This document shows positions 16,996 through 25,616 of a stretch of 64,000 bases of DNA, piece after piece (positions within the stretch are counted from its first letter, which is position 1; every line of letters begins with the position of its first letter). This DNA is from Polyangiaceae bacterium (GTDB lineage Bacteria > Myxococcota_A > Polyangia > Polyangiales > Polyangiaceae), in NCBI GenBank assembly GCA_020633235.1, contig JACKEA010000003.1, positions 620,001 to 684,000 on the forward strand, read 5' to 3'. The notes beneath the pieces are model-generated. The model made no database searches and was not told the DNA's origin. It was given only the letters and a program-made list of their open reading frames with translations. The position numbers were made by a program, and so were the translations under genes.

Positions 16996-18149
16996 GACGC
17001 CGACTGATGCTCGGCGGCGGGGCCCTGGCCGTGATCTTCGGCGCGCTCACGGGCTTCGGCTGGAGCAGCGATCCGACGCAGTCGAGCTTCTCCTACTTGA
17101 TGGCCTTCATGGTCGTGTTCAGCACCGTGATCGGCACGTTGATCTGGCTCATGATCGGTCACGCCGCGAACGTGACGTGGTTCGTGCCGCTTCGGCGCTC
17201 GGCCGAGGTCGTGATCGGCGCGCTGCCGCTGTTCATCCTGCTCTTCGTCCCGGTGCTGCTGTCCATTTCGTCGCTGTATCCCTGGAGCCACCCACAGACA
17301 CTGAGCGAAGAGGCGCGCCAGCTCGTGCTGCAGAAGCGCGCCATGCTCAACGTGCCGGGTTTCGTCACGCGCGCCCTGGGCTACCTCACGCTGCTCGCGC
17401 TGGTGGGGGAGCTCCTTCGACGCTGGTCTCTACAGCAGGACCGAGGCCGCGCCCGCGCGCTCCGTCGCCGCATGGTCGCGCTCGGCGCTGGCGGCCTACC
17501 GCTGGTGGCCGTGGTGCTCACGCTGGCGTCCTTCGATTGGCTGCTCGGGCTGGAACCCACGTTCTACGACGACATGTACGGCGTGTACGTGTTCGCCGGC
17601 GGCTTCGTCTCCGCGCTGGGCTTGTTCGGATTGATGACCGTCGCTGGAAGGCGACGCGTGCTGCTGCCCAACAGCATTTCTGCGGAGCACTTGCACGCCA
17701 TCGGACGCCTCCAGCTCGCGATGATCATCTTCTGGACCTACATCGCGTGGGCCCAGCTCATGCTCATGTGGGTTGCCGACCTCCCCAAGGAGGTGACCTG
17801 GTACATCGCTCGCTGGCACGGCGGCTGGCAGTGGCTGGGGTTGCTCTTGCTCGTCGTGCACTGGCTCATCCCGTTCTTCTGGCTCTTGTCGCGGCCGCTC
17901 AAGCGCAATCCCGGAACGTTCGCGTTCATGAGCGGGTGGATCGTCGTCGTGCACTGGGTAGACGTCTTCTACCTGGTGCAGCCCGCGCTTCACCCGAAGA
18001 GCTTCCATCTCGACTGGCGGGATGCCGCCGCAACCCTCGCCCTGGCGAGTGCCGTCGTCGCCTTTGCCGCCTGGCGCGCCAAGTCCATGGCGCCCGTTCC
18101 CACGCGTGATCCCCTCCTCGCCGAGGGCCTGACCTACGAGCACGCATGA
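16992..18149 (+). CDS. actF: Alternative Complex III subunit ActF, NrfD-like membrane protein
   Basis: The protein has 385 residues and about ten predicted membrane helices. It is a paralogue of ActC but lacks some of its C-terminal part, as expected for ActF. It begins at GTG 16992 with AAGGAGG upstream inside the actE end. Conserved-looking loops include LEPTFYDDMYGVYVF and a stretch with HWLIPFFWLL. In known complexes ActF packs against ActC; it is not thought to bind quinol. Confidence 0.92.
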   Translation: MRRRLMLGGGALAVIFGALTGFGWSSDPTQSSFSYLMAFMVVFSTVIGTLIWLMIGHAANVTWFVPLRRSAEVVIGALPLFILLFVPVLLSISSLYPWSHPQTLSEEARQLVLQKRAMLNVPGFVTRALGYLTLLALVGELLRRWSLQQDRGRARALRRRMVALGAGGLPLVAVVLTLASFDWLLGLEPTFYDDMYGVYVFAGGFVSALGLFGLMTVAGRRRVLLPNSISAEHLHAIGRLQLAMIIFWTYIAWAQLMLMWVADLPKEVTWYIARWHGGWQWLGLLLLVVHWLIPFFWLLSRPLKRNPGTFAFMSGWIVVVHWVDVFYLVQPALHPKSFHLDWRDAAATLALASAVVAFAAWRAKSMAPVPTRDPLLAEGLTYEHA

Positions 18150-18493
18150 TGCAGCAAGAGCGCGAGGGACTGCGAGCCAAGCCGGTTGTCATCGTGATCG
18201 TCGGTGCGCTGCTGATAACCGCCGCTTGCGTGGCCATCGCCGGTCTTCTCTTGTCGGGGCAACGCGGAAACATCACGGATCACGCGGCCCCCGAGTTGCC
18301 GGCCCATCCGGCCCCCATCGGCAGTATCGAACGAAGCCTCACGGCCACCACGGCTCGCGGCGAGGAAAAGGCCCATCGCGCCAGAGCGCGTCTCCGAAGC
18401 TACGGCTATCTCGGTCCGGACCAGAAGCGCGCCCACATTCCCATCGAACGCGCCTTCGATATGATGGTGGCGGACGCGGGGGCGGCGCCATGA
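18146..18493 (+). CDS. Small single-helix membrane protein of the Act-Cox operon
   Basis: The protein has 115 residues, with one membrane helix (about residues 14-37) and a soluble C-terminal part. The C-terminal segment GYLGPDQKRAHIPIERAF resembles an IPI(D/E)RA motif found in small proteins encoded beside cytochrome oxidase genes. It lies in the place where some bacteria encode a small extra complex III subunit (ActG), but sequence alone does not prove that identity. The start codon overlaps actF, and its stop overlaps coxB. Confidence 0.75.
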   Translation: MMQQEREGLRAKPVVIVIVGALLITAACVAIAGLLLSGQRGNITDHAAPELPAHPAPIGSIERSLTATTARGEEKAHRARARLRSYGYLGPDQKRAHIPIERAFDMMVADAGAAP

Positions 18494-19560
18494 GCGAGCG
18501 CCTGTACGACCTCTTCCGCCGGCTGCTGTTCCTGCCGAAGCCGGGCTCGGACGTGGCCCGTCGCGTCGATCACCTGCACTTCTTCGTCATCGGTGTGACG
18601 TTCGCGGGCGCCTTCGCCGTATTCGCCGTCGCGGTGTACTTCATCGTTCGCTACCGACGGCGAGGGCCGAAGCAGAGCACTCCGCGCGTCGTGGCGCCGA
18701 ACAGCTTCGAGCTCCTCACCGGCGGGCTCTTGCTCTCCCTGTTCATCGCGTGGTGGGTGATCGGCTTTCGACAGTACGTCGACATCCAGACGCCGCCCAA
18801 GGACTCCGCTGCGGTGTACGTCACCGCCAAGCAGTGGATGTGGAAGTTCACCAGTACCACCGGCAGAAGCTCCGTGGGCGTGGTCGTGATCCCAGCGCAG
18901 CAGAACGTGAAGTTCATCCTGACTTCGCGGGACGTGGTGCACAGCTTCTACGTGCCGAACTTCCGCATCAAACAAGACGCCGTGCCCGGCCGCTACACCA
19001 GCGCGTGGCTGCGCGCCGACCATCCCGGCACGTATCCGGTGTACTGCGCCGAGTTCTGCGGGCTGGATCACTCGCGCATGTGGGCCACGCTGGTGGTCGT
19101 CACCAAGCAGCAATACGGCCGCTGGCTCCGGGGAGAAACACCGAAGCCCGTCGCAAAGGTCATCGAAGCGGCTCCCGGTGCAAAGGTGAGCAGCGGTGGT
19201 TCGGACCTGGCGGAGCAGGGGCGCAAGGCGGCGGAGAAGCATGCCTGCTTCTCCTGCCACACGACGGACGGGCAGCCCCACATCGGCCCAACCTGGCAAG
19301 GCCTGTACGGAAGCATGGTCACGCTGAAGGATGGCACCCAGGTGCGCGCCGACGCCGCCTACCTCACCGAAAGCATGATGGACCCGCAGGCGAAGATCGT
19401 TCGGGGCTTCAAACCCGTGATGCCCACCTTCGTGGGCACGCTTTCGCAACCGGACACGGCGGCCATCGTGGAATACATCCGCTCGCTCAGGGACGACACG
19501 AAGCGCCCGGCGGTGGCGCTTCCAGAGGTAGCGCCCGTGCTCGACGGAGGCGCCCCATGA
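18490..19560 (+). CDS. coxB: caa3-type cytochrome c oxidase subunit II with fused cytochrome c
   Basis: The protein has 356 residues. Two membrane helices come first, then the cupredoxin domain with the full CuA ligand set: the His in VVHSFYVP and CAEFCGLDHSRM. A C-terminal cytochrome c domain has CFSCH and a late MPTF methionine. The fused haem defines the caa3 type and can take electrons straight from Alternative Complex III. Start and stop both overlap neighbours by 4 bp. Confidence 0.95.
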   Translation: MSERLYDLFRRLLFLPKPGSDVARRVDHLHFFVIGVTFAGAFAVFAVAVYFIVRYRRRGPKQSTPRVVAPNSFELLTGGLLLSLFIAWWVIGFRQYVDIQTPPKDSAAVYVTAKQWMWKFTSTTGRSSVGVVVIPAQQNVKFILTSRDVVHSFYVPNFRIKQDAVPGRYTSAWLRADHPGTYPVYCAEFCGLDHSRMWATLVVVTKQQYGRWLRGETPKPVAKVIEAAPGAKVSSGGSDLAEQGRKAAEKHACFSCHTTDGQPHIGPTWQGLYGSMVTLKDGTQVRADAAYLTESMMDPQAKIVRGFKPVMPTFVGTLSQPDTAAIVEYIRSLRDDTKRPAVALPEVAPVLDGGAP

Positions 19561-21176
19561 GCTTTTTCACCGACGGTGGCACGACGCTCTCTTCCTGGCT
19601 CACCACGCGGGACCACAAGCGCATCGGCATCATGTTCTTCGTCGCCACCAGCGTGATGCTGGCCATCGGTGGCCTCTTCGCGATGCTGATTCGCATCGAG
19701 CACCTCACGCCCGACGCCACCATCGTGACCGCCCAGACCTACAACCGCCTGTTCACCTTGCACGGGGTGACCATGGTGTGGCTGTTCATGATCCCGAGCA
19801 TCCCCGCGGCCTTCGGCAACTTTTTCTTGCCGATCATGATCGGCGCTCGGGACGTGGCCTTTCCCAGGCTGAACCTGGCGAGCTTCTACATCTACTTGCT
19901 GGGCGCCGTGGTCACCCTCGCGGCGATGTTCATCGGAGGAACCGACACCGGCTGGACCTTTTACGTGCCGTACAGCTCGAGCTCGGCGACCACCGTACTC
20001 CCGGTGCTGGTTGGAGTGTTCATTCTGGGCTGGTCGACGATCATCACTGGGGTCAATTTCATCACCACGGTGCACACCATGCGCGCCAAGGGCGTGCGCT
20101 GGATGAAGATGCCGCTGTTCGTCTGGACGCTGTACGCCACCAGCATCATCCAAGTGCTTGCCACGCCCATGCTCGCCATCACGCTGGTGTTGATCGGCCT
20201 CGATCAGTCTCTACACTGGGGCATCTTCGATCCCGCGCGCGGCGGGGACCCGGTGCTGTATCAGCACCTGTTCTGGTTCTACTCCCACCCCGCCGTGTAC
20301 ATCATGATCCTGCCCGGCATGGGGGTGATCAGCGAGTGCGTGTCCACGTTCTCGCGCAAGAACTCACTGTCCTACAAGGCGATCGTGTTCTCCACGCTGG
20401 GCATTGCCCTGGTCGGTTTCCTCACCTGGGGTCACCACATGTTCACGGCGGGCCTTTCCACCTTCGATGCCGGTGCGTTTGGGCTGCTTTCGATGATGGT
20501 CGCCATCTTCTCGGCCATCAAAGTCTTCACCTGGACCGGGACGCTGTACAAGGGAGCCATTTCTCTCAAGACGCCGCTCTTGTACGTGCTCGCGTTCTTG
20601 TTCCTGTTCGTCTTCGGCGGCATGACGGGTGTGGCCGTCGCCACCATGAGCTTGGACGTGCACTGGCAAGACACCTACTTCGTGGTGGCGCACTTCCACT
20701 TCATCATGGTGGGCGGCACCATCACGGCGTTCCTAGCTGCCATCCACTATTGGTTCCCCAAGGTGACGGGCAAGATGTATCCCGAGCGCTGGGGCGCCAC
20801 CACGGCGGTGTTGGTGTTCGTCGGCTTCCTGACGACCTTCGTGCCGCAGTTCCTGCTCGGCAACATGGGCATGCCACGCCGCTACTTCTTCTATCCGCCA
20901 GAGATGCAGTCGCTGCACGTGGTGTCCACCGTCGGCTCTTGGGTGCTCGCCGCGGGGCTGCTCACCACCGTCGGCTACCTCGCCTGGTCGCTCAAGTACG
21001 GCGAAGCCGCTGGCGACAACCCTTGGGACTCCGCGAGTTGGGAGTGGACCACCGCGTCGCCGCCGCCCAAGGCGAACTTCGAGGGCAAGCCGCACTTCGA
21101 GCGCGACCCATACGACTACACCGAGGAAGCGGAGGGCGACGGCAATCTGAAGGAAGCGGAGGCCTTCGGTGGCTGA
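19557..21176 (+). CDS. coxA: Cytochrome c oxidase subunit I, A2-type
   Basis: The protein has 539 residues and twelve membrane helices. The haem-copper site is intact: YSHPAVY (CuB His and the cross-linked Tyr), WGHHMF (two CuB His) and HFHFIMVGG (haem ligands). The motif reads YSHPAV rather than GHPEV, so the D-channel glutamate is replaced, which marks the A2 subfamily known from Thermus caa3 oxidase. It reduces oxygen to water and pumps protons. Confidence 0.96.
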   Translation: MSFFTDGGTTLSSWLTTRDHKRIGIMFFVATSVMLAIGGLFAMLIRIEHLTPDATIVTAQTYNRLFTLHGVTMVWLFMIPSIPAAFGNFFLPIMIGARDVAFPRLNLASFYIYLLGAVVTLAAMFIGGTDTGWTFYVPYSSSSATTVLPVLVGVFILGWSTIITGVNFITTVHTMRAKGVRWMKMPLFVWTLYATSIIQVLATPMLAITLVLIGLDQSLHWGIFDPARGGDPVLYQHLFWFYSHPAVYIMILPGMGVISECVSTFSRKNSLSYKAIVFSTLGIALVGFLTWGHHMFTAGLSTFDAGAFGLLSMMVAIFSAIKVFTWTGTLYKGAISLKTPLLYVLAFLFLFVFGGMTGVAVATMSLDVHWQDTYFVVAHFHFIMVGGTITAFLAAIHYWFPKVTGKMYPERWGATTAVLVFVGFLTTFVPQFLLGNMGMPRRYFFYPPEMQSLHVVSTVGSWVLAAGLLTTVGYLAWSLKYGEAAGDNPWDSASWEWTTASPPPKANFEGKPHFERDPYDYTEEAEGDGNLKEAEAFGG

Positions 21177-21786
21177 GCACGAAGAGCACTTCGAATCCTT
21201 GGAGCGCCAGGCCGAGGCCGCGCGCTTCGGGATGTGGCTGTTCTTGGCCAGCGAAGCCCTGCTCTTCGGTGGCCTCTTCACGCTGTACGCCGCCTACCGT
21301 GCGCACTTCCCCAAGGCTTTCGCAGAAGCGGTGCGGGACAACACCACCTACTTGGGCTCACTGAACACCGTCGTGCTGATCACGAGCAGTTTCCTGGTCG
21401 CGCTGGCCGTACACGCGCTCCGCCACCGCAAGCCGCGACGTGCCATCTACCTGGTGCTCTCCACGTGCTTTTTGGCAGCGGTGTTCTTGGCCATCAAATT
21501 CACTGAGTATTCCATCCATTTTCAGGACGGCATCTACCCTGGGGGGCAAGGCGCCTATTTCGCTCACGCTGCCCTCGGCACTCAGATCTTCTTCACGCTG
21601 TACTTCGTGAGCACTGGCCTGCACGCCTTGCACGTCACCGTGGGCGCGTGCGTTCTCGGCTGGTGCGCGCGACGTATCGGCAAGGAGAGGCTCTCCACAC
21701 ATGGTCTGGAGGCTGCCGCCATGTACTGGCACCTGGTGGACGTGATCTGGATCTTCCTCTGGCCCCTCTTCTATCTGATGCGATGA
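21169..21786 (+). CDS. coxC: Cytochrome c oxidase subunit III
   Basis: The protein has 205 residues and five membrane helices, with the FGMWLFLASEALLFGGLF segment and the GLHALHVTVG and YWHLVDVIWIFLW segments of subunit III. Length fits the short five-helix bacterial form. The GTG at 21169 has GGAGG inside the end of coxA, and the two genes overlap by 8 bp. Confidence 0.95.
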   Translation: MAEHEEHFESLERQAEAARFGMWLFLASEALLFGGLFTLYAAYRAHFPKAFAEAVRDNTTYLGSLNTVVLITSSFLVALAVHALRHRKPRRAIYLVLSTCFLAAVFLAIKFTEYSIHFQDGIYPGGQGAYFAHAALGTQIFFTLYFVSTGLHALHVTVGACVLGWCARRIGKERLSTHGLEAAAMYWHLVDVIWIFLWPLFYLMR

Positions 21787-22046
21787 CGACGACGAAATAC
21801 GTTCTCAGCTTCGTGGCCCTGTTGCTGCTCACGGCAGCCACCTTCGGCCTCTCCTTCGTGCACCTGGGAGCGCTCGAAATCCCCGTTGCCCTCGGCATCG
21901 CGGCGGCCAAGAGCGCCATCGTCGCGTTCTACTTCATGCACCTGATCGAGCAGCCCTCGAGCCACCGCATCGCGGCGTCCGCGGGCGTGGTGTTCATTGC
22001 CATCGTCGTCACGCTCACCTCGCTGGACGTGCTCACCCGGAGCTGA
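21783..22046 (+). CDS. coxD: Cytochrome c oxidase subunit IV, prokaryotic type
   Basis: The protein has 87 residues and three hydrophobic helices. The segment AAAKSAIVAFYFMHL is typical of the bacterial subunit IV (COX4_pro). It overlaps the coxC stop by 4 bp and is the last gene of the operon; the next gene converges with only 3 bp between stops, so a transcription terminator, if any, lies inside coding sequence. Confidence 0.88.
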   Translation: MTTTKYVLSFVALLLLTAATFGLSFVHLGALEIPVALGIAAAKSAIVAFYFMHLIEQPSSHRIAASAGVVFIAIVVTLTSLDVLTRS

Positions 22047-22049
22047 GAC

Positions 22050-22997
22050 TCAGCGGCGGCCCAGAAACGGAATGCGTCCGCGGCTGATGTCATCCAGCTC
22101 GCGTTGCAGGCGCTGCTCCACCTCGCGATAGCAGCGGGCGAGCACGGCGGGTTCCTTCGCGTGCTCCGGACCCAGATCGGGCCACGACAGCGGCTCGCCG
22201 AACGCGATGGTGGTCTGCGCAGGCAGCGGGAAATAGGGGAGGAGTCCCGAGCTGATGCCCCAAGGCAGCGCCAGCGCGATGGGCATCACGTCCGCGCGGA
22301 ACAGCTTCTTCAGGCCGAGCAGCTTGGCCAGGCGATCCCCGCGGGTGAGCACGATGAGCTGTTCGTGAGTTCCGACGGAGACCACGGGTACGATGGGCAC
22401 GCGCTCGCGCAAGGCGAGCTCCAGGAATCCCGTGCGCCCGCCGAGCTCGATGCGATGGCGATCGCGGAACGGCCGCGTGGAATCGTAGTCCGACCCCGGG
22501 TACACCAGCACCAAGCGGCCTGCCTGGAGCGCCGCCGCCGCGCCCGCCTGCCCGGCGCGCAGCGTGCCGAAGCGAATGGACAGCTCGCGCACGCGTTCGT
22601 CCTGGAACAAGACGTCGTGCGCCAGCGGGTGCACCGCTCGCTCGACGCCGTACTGGTTTCGAATGGCCGCGATGGTGAGCAAGCTGTCTATCGTGATGAT
22701 GCCGCCGTTGTGGCTACCGACCAGGAGCGCCGCGCCCTTCGCTGGGACGTGATGCACGCCGTGGACCTCCCAGCGGAAGTAGCGCTCCCCCACGACCTCG
22801 AACAGATCACAGGCGAGGTCCACGAAGTCGGGATCGCGATCGTCGATCCCTTCTTGTCGGCCCGACGCGGTATCCCGCGAGACGGCCAAGCGCAGCGTCG
22901 AGCGCAGCACCGCTCCCGGCCCGAGACGCCACCAATCACGGCGATCGAAGTACTTTTCGGCGCGCGCACGCCAGGCCGCGAAGCTCTCGAACGTCAT
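22050..22997 (-). CDS. Lysophospholipid acyltransferase-like protein (MGAT/DGAT2-like)
   Basis: The protein has 315 residues. The acyltransferase hallmarks are visible in order: VGSHNGGIITID (variant of the NHxxxxD motif), LVYPGSDYDSTRPF (in place of FPEG), and GRTGFLELALRERVPIVPV. The overall pattern matches the PlsC superfamily branch that includes mono- and diacylglycerol acyltransferases, so transfer of an acyl group to a glycerolipid or wax alcohol is likely. It is the last of three coupled genes; its ATG overlaps the stop of the upstream lipoprotein gene by 4 bp. Confidence 0.85.
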   Translation of the reverse strand: MTFESFAAWRARAEKYFDRRDWWRLGPGAVLRSTLRLAVSRDTASGRQEGIDDRDPDFVDLACDLFEVVGERYFRWEVHGVHHVPAKGAALLVGSHNGGIITIDSLLTIAAIRNQYGVERAVHPLAHDVLFQDERVRELSIRFGTLRAGQAGAAAALQAGRLVLVYPGSDYDSTRPFRDRHRIELGGRTGFLELALRERVPIVPVVSVGTHEQLIVLTRGDRLAKLLGLKKLFRADVMPIALALPWGISSGLLPYFPLPAQTTIAFGEPLSWPDLGPEHAKEPAVLARCYREVEQRLQRELDDISRGRIPFLGRR

Positions 22998-23953
22998 GGT
23001 GCGAGCGCCGCGAGCCGCTGGGCGCAAAGCTCTGTGTCGGCGCTCTCGATGGAGAAACGTTCGCCGTACTTTTGGCACAGCTCGTAAGCGGCGCGGGCGC
23101 GCTTTCGGTAGGGCTCCACCATTTCTGACATCGTCGCTTCGTAGGTGGCCTCGAGCTTTGGATCCCGCGCCACGGACGGCGGCACCGGCAAGCCCTCGAG
23201 GTCTTTCACCAGGGAATCGTAAAGCTCGCCGACCCGCGCAGCGCTGCCGATGACCCAGTGCGGCGGCGCCGCGGGCCGAATGTCCAATACCCTTGTGTAG
23301 GCTTGCTCGGTAGCGTCGAGGGCTACACGCTTCTTCGCGAGCCAGGGAGCCAGCTTGTCCCGGGTCCAGCGCCCAAAGTCCCCACCGGTGAAGCGGGGCG
23401 GCTTCAGCGCGTCGGCAGTGCGCCGCTTCTGCTCGGCCGCGAAGTACACGGCCTCGCCGACGGCCATCAACGCTTGTGCAAGGTGGCGCGGACGGCTGTC
23501 CTCGGGGAGCTCGGCTTCGGCGGCCTTGGGGTCTTGCCACAGAGCCGACACACGCCCGTACTCGTTCGCCGCTAGCTTCCACTGGCGGGTCGCCGCGAAG
23601 CTCCTGCCGAGGAGCGCATGGGCGACCATGCGATCGTCGAGCGTCGCTTCTCGGTCGATGCGGGCAATCTCCTTCGAAAGCCGCTTTCCCGCGCGATCGA
23701 GGTGCCCGGCGTCGGCGTCCGCCAGCGCGGTCTTCACGTCCGCGTCCGTGGGCTCGAGGGTGAGCTTGGTTTCCGGCTCGGCCTGCCCACTGAGGCCCAA
23801 GTCCGGCGTTTCGTAGGGCTCGTCTACGGCTTGTGTCGGCTCGGTCGCGGCCGGCGCGGGCGCGCTCTCGGGAGTCGACGGCAGCGGCGCCGCTGGGGGC
23901 GGGCTTCCGGCACAGCCGGCGGCGAGCCCGAGCAGGAGCGTCCACGCCTTCAT
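22994..23953 (-). CDS. Lipoprotein with helical (TPR-like) repeats
   Basis: The protein has 319 residues. The signal peptide ends in LAAGC, then comes a Pro/Ala-rich linker (about residues 17-60). The remainder is helical, with short repeats such as ALLGRSFAATRQWKLAANEYGRVSALW that read as TPR units. The family is otherwise unrecognised. The gene is coupled on both sides by 4-bp overlaps, suggesting one function with the kinase-like and acyltransferase proteins, perhaps in envelope lipid handling. Confidence 0.78.
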   Translation of the reverse strand: MKAWTLLLGLAAGCAGSPPPAAPLPSTPESAPAPAATEPTQAVDEPYETPDLGLSGQAEPETKLTLEPTDADVKTALADADAGHLDRAGKRLSKEIARIDREATLDDRMVAHALLGRSFAATRQWKLAANEYGRVSALWQDPKAAEAELPEDSRPRHLAQALMAVGEAVYFAAEQKRRTADALKPPRFTGGDFGRWTRDKLAPWLAKKRVALDATEQAYTRVLDIRPAAPPHWVIGSAARVGELYDSLVKDLEGLPVPPSVARDPKLEATYEATMSEMVEPYRKRARAAYELCQKYGERFSIESADTELCAQRLAALAP

Positions 23954-25575
23954 CCGCCGCCTTCCACCAGCCGCACCAGGGCGGCGAAGGTTTCCGCACT
24001 GCTCGGATCGTCGGACAGTGTGCCCTTCACGCGGTCGTAGGCGTCGCTACAGAATTGTCGAGCCAGCTCCAGGTGAGCGGTGCGGGCGTCCTCCGGCGTC
24101 GCGCGCTCCGCGTCGAGCAGATCCCGGAGCCAGAGGCGCCCGCTCGGATCCACCGAGAAGCGCCGAAAGCGCGCGTCGGGGAGGCGGACCCCGGCGTCCG
24201 CCAGCGAGGACAAGATGCGCACAGCTTCCGCGCACAAGGCGGATACGTCACTCGCCGCCAGCTCCTGTTTGCCCAACAGCTCGTTTCCGCCGCGTCCGAG
24301 TCGAGGGGTGATCCAGTACGGCGCGCCGTCTCGCGTGGTGCCGCTCTCGAGCACGCGTGCGACGCCCGGGACCGCGATGGACTCCGCCAGCGCGGCGGCG
24401 TTCGCGAATCTGGGCGCGGCGTCGGGCTTACCCACGGAAACCCACACCGGGAGCTGACGTGCGAGCAGCATGCCCTCTTGCCAGAAGTCGCGTCCGCGAC
24501 CGGGGGCAGCCGCGAGGCCGGCGCCACCGATGCGCGGACCCTCGAGAGCGGTCAGCCAGCGCTGCGGCAGCTTGAACCCCGGGTGCTCCTTGGAGAGCCG
24601 CGCGAGGAGCTTCTTGGCATCCGGCTCCAGGCCGCGCGCGAGAAGCCAACCTGCGAGGCGAAGCATGGCCTCGGAGGTGGATCGCTCGCCGGGCTCGAAG
24701 CCATCGACCAAGCCCAGGAGACCCGGTGCGCACTCCCGCTCGGTGCACAGGTCGATGCCCGCGTCGAAGAGGCGCGACCGCGTGCTCGCCGACTGAGCGC
24801 GGAGCACCTTCGCGCGCCCCTGGAGCAGCATCGCCACGCCCCGCGCCAGGCTTGCCGCGTCGAAGGGGTTCTTCTTGCCGCGGAGCACCACGGCGTGCAC
24901 CGCCCGCAGTGGAAGAACGACCTCCGCCAGGGGTGCGGGCAATGCAGCGGCCGAGTCGTCGAAAGCCGCGCGAAATGTCGCGCTCTGCAGCAAGGAGAAC
25001 ATCAACTGCGGGCGGTCCCGGGCGTCGTACAGCTCCACGATCAGATCGAGGACGCGACGCATCTGCGCCGCCGATATGGCAGCGAAGTCGATGCGCTTCA
25101 GCGCAGCGGAAAGCGCGGGCGTCGCTTCCTCGCGAGCAGCGTCCCGCAAGCTCTCCAGGTACAGGAGCACGTAGGCCACGTCCGGCGCAAAGCCGAGGAC
25201 GCCCTCCAGGAGCCGCACCCGCGCCGCCGGCTCCAGCCGCTGGGCGACGGCTTCCACCCGGCTCCGCTCCACCTTGTCGAGCAAGTGCTGACACACTCCC
25301 CGATGGGTCGGCTCTCGCACGCCGTTGAGGAGCAGGTCTTCCGCGGCGTTCACCTTGAGCGCGAGCACCTTCCGATGCTCCTTCAAGAAGCGCAGGTGCC
25401 CGCGCATCTCCAGCGCCTCTTCCTTGGAGAGCGGAACGTCGGCGGCCTTGTCCGCGTCTACCGCGGGCTTGGCCCCCGCAATCACGGCCGCCGCCGCGGT
25501 GGGCTTCGGCCGGGGTTTACGCGAGCGCCGGCGCCGCTTGCCGCCCGCTCGCGTTTCGGGATCTTGGCTCCGCAC
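23950..25575 (-). CDS. Cytoplasmic protein with degenerate Ser/Thr kinase-like C-terminal region
   Basis: The protein has 541 residues and no signal peptide. A basic, Arg/Lys-rich N-terminus (RRRRSRKPRPKP) is followed by about 320 residues of helical sequence. Residues about 365-535 read like a protein kinase: VPGVARVLESGTTRDGAPYW resembles the N-lobe HPNIVRLL region, and SVDPSGRLWLRDLL resembles the stretch from the catalytic loop to DFG. The HRD triad reads LPD, the catalytic-loop Asn is Arg, and DFG reads DLL. It is therefore probably a pseudokinase. It leads a three-gene coupled operon; the start is a GTG. Confidence 0.78.
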   Translation of the reverse strand: MRSQDPETRAGGKRRRRSRKPRPKPTAAAAVIAGAKPAVDADKAADVPLSKEEALEMRGHLRFLKEHRKVLALKVNAAEDLLLNGVREPTHRGVCQHLLDKVERSRVEAVAQRLEPAARVRLLEGVLGFAPDVAYVLLYLESLRDAAREEATPALSAALKRIDFAAISAAQMRRVLDLIVELYDARDRPQLMFSLLQSATFRAAFDDSAAALPAPLAEVVLPLRAVHAVVLRGKKNPFDAASLARGVAMLLQGRAKVLRAQSASTRSRLFDAGIDLCTERECAPGLLGLVDGFEPGERSTSEAMLRLAGWLLARGLEPDAKKLLARLSKEHPGFKLPQRWLTALEGPRIGGAGLAAAPGRGRDFWQEGMLLARQLPVWVSVGKPDAAPRFANAAALAESIAVPGVARVLESGTTRDGAPYWITPRLGRGGNELLGKQELAASDVSALCAEAVRILSSLADAGVRLPDARFRRFSVDPSGRLWLRDLLDAERATPEDARTAHLELARQFCSDAYDRVKGTLSDDPSSAETFAALVRLVEGGG

Positions 25576-25616
25576 AGGAAGTGCTTACGCCACGCTCCGC
25601 CACGCTGCCACTGAGT

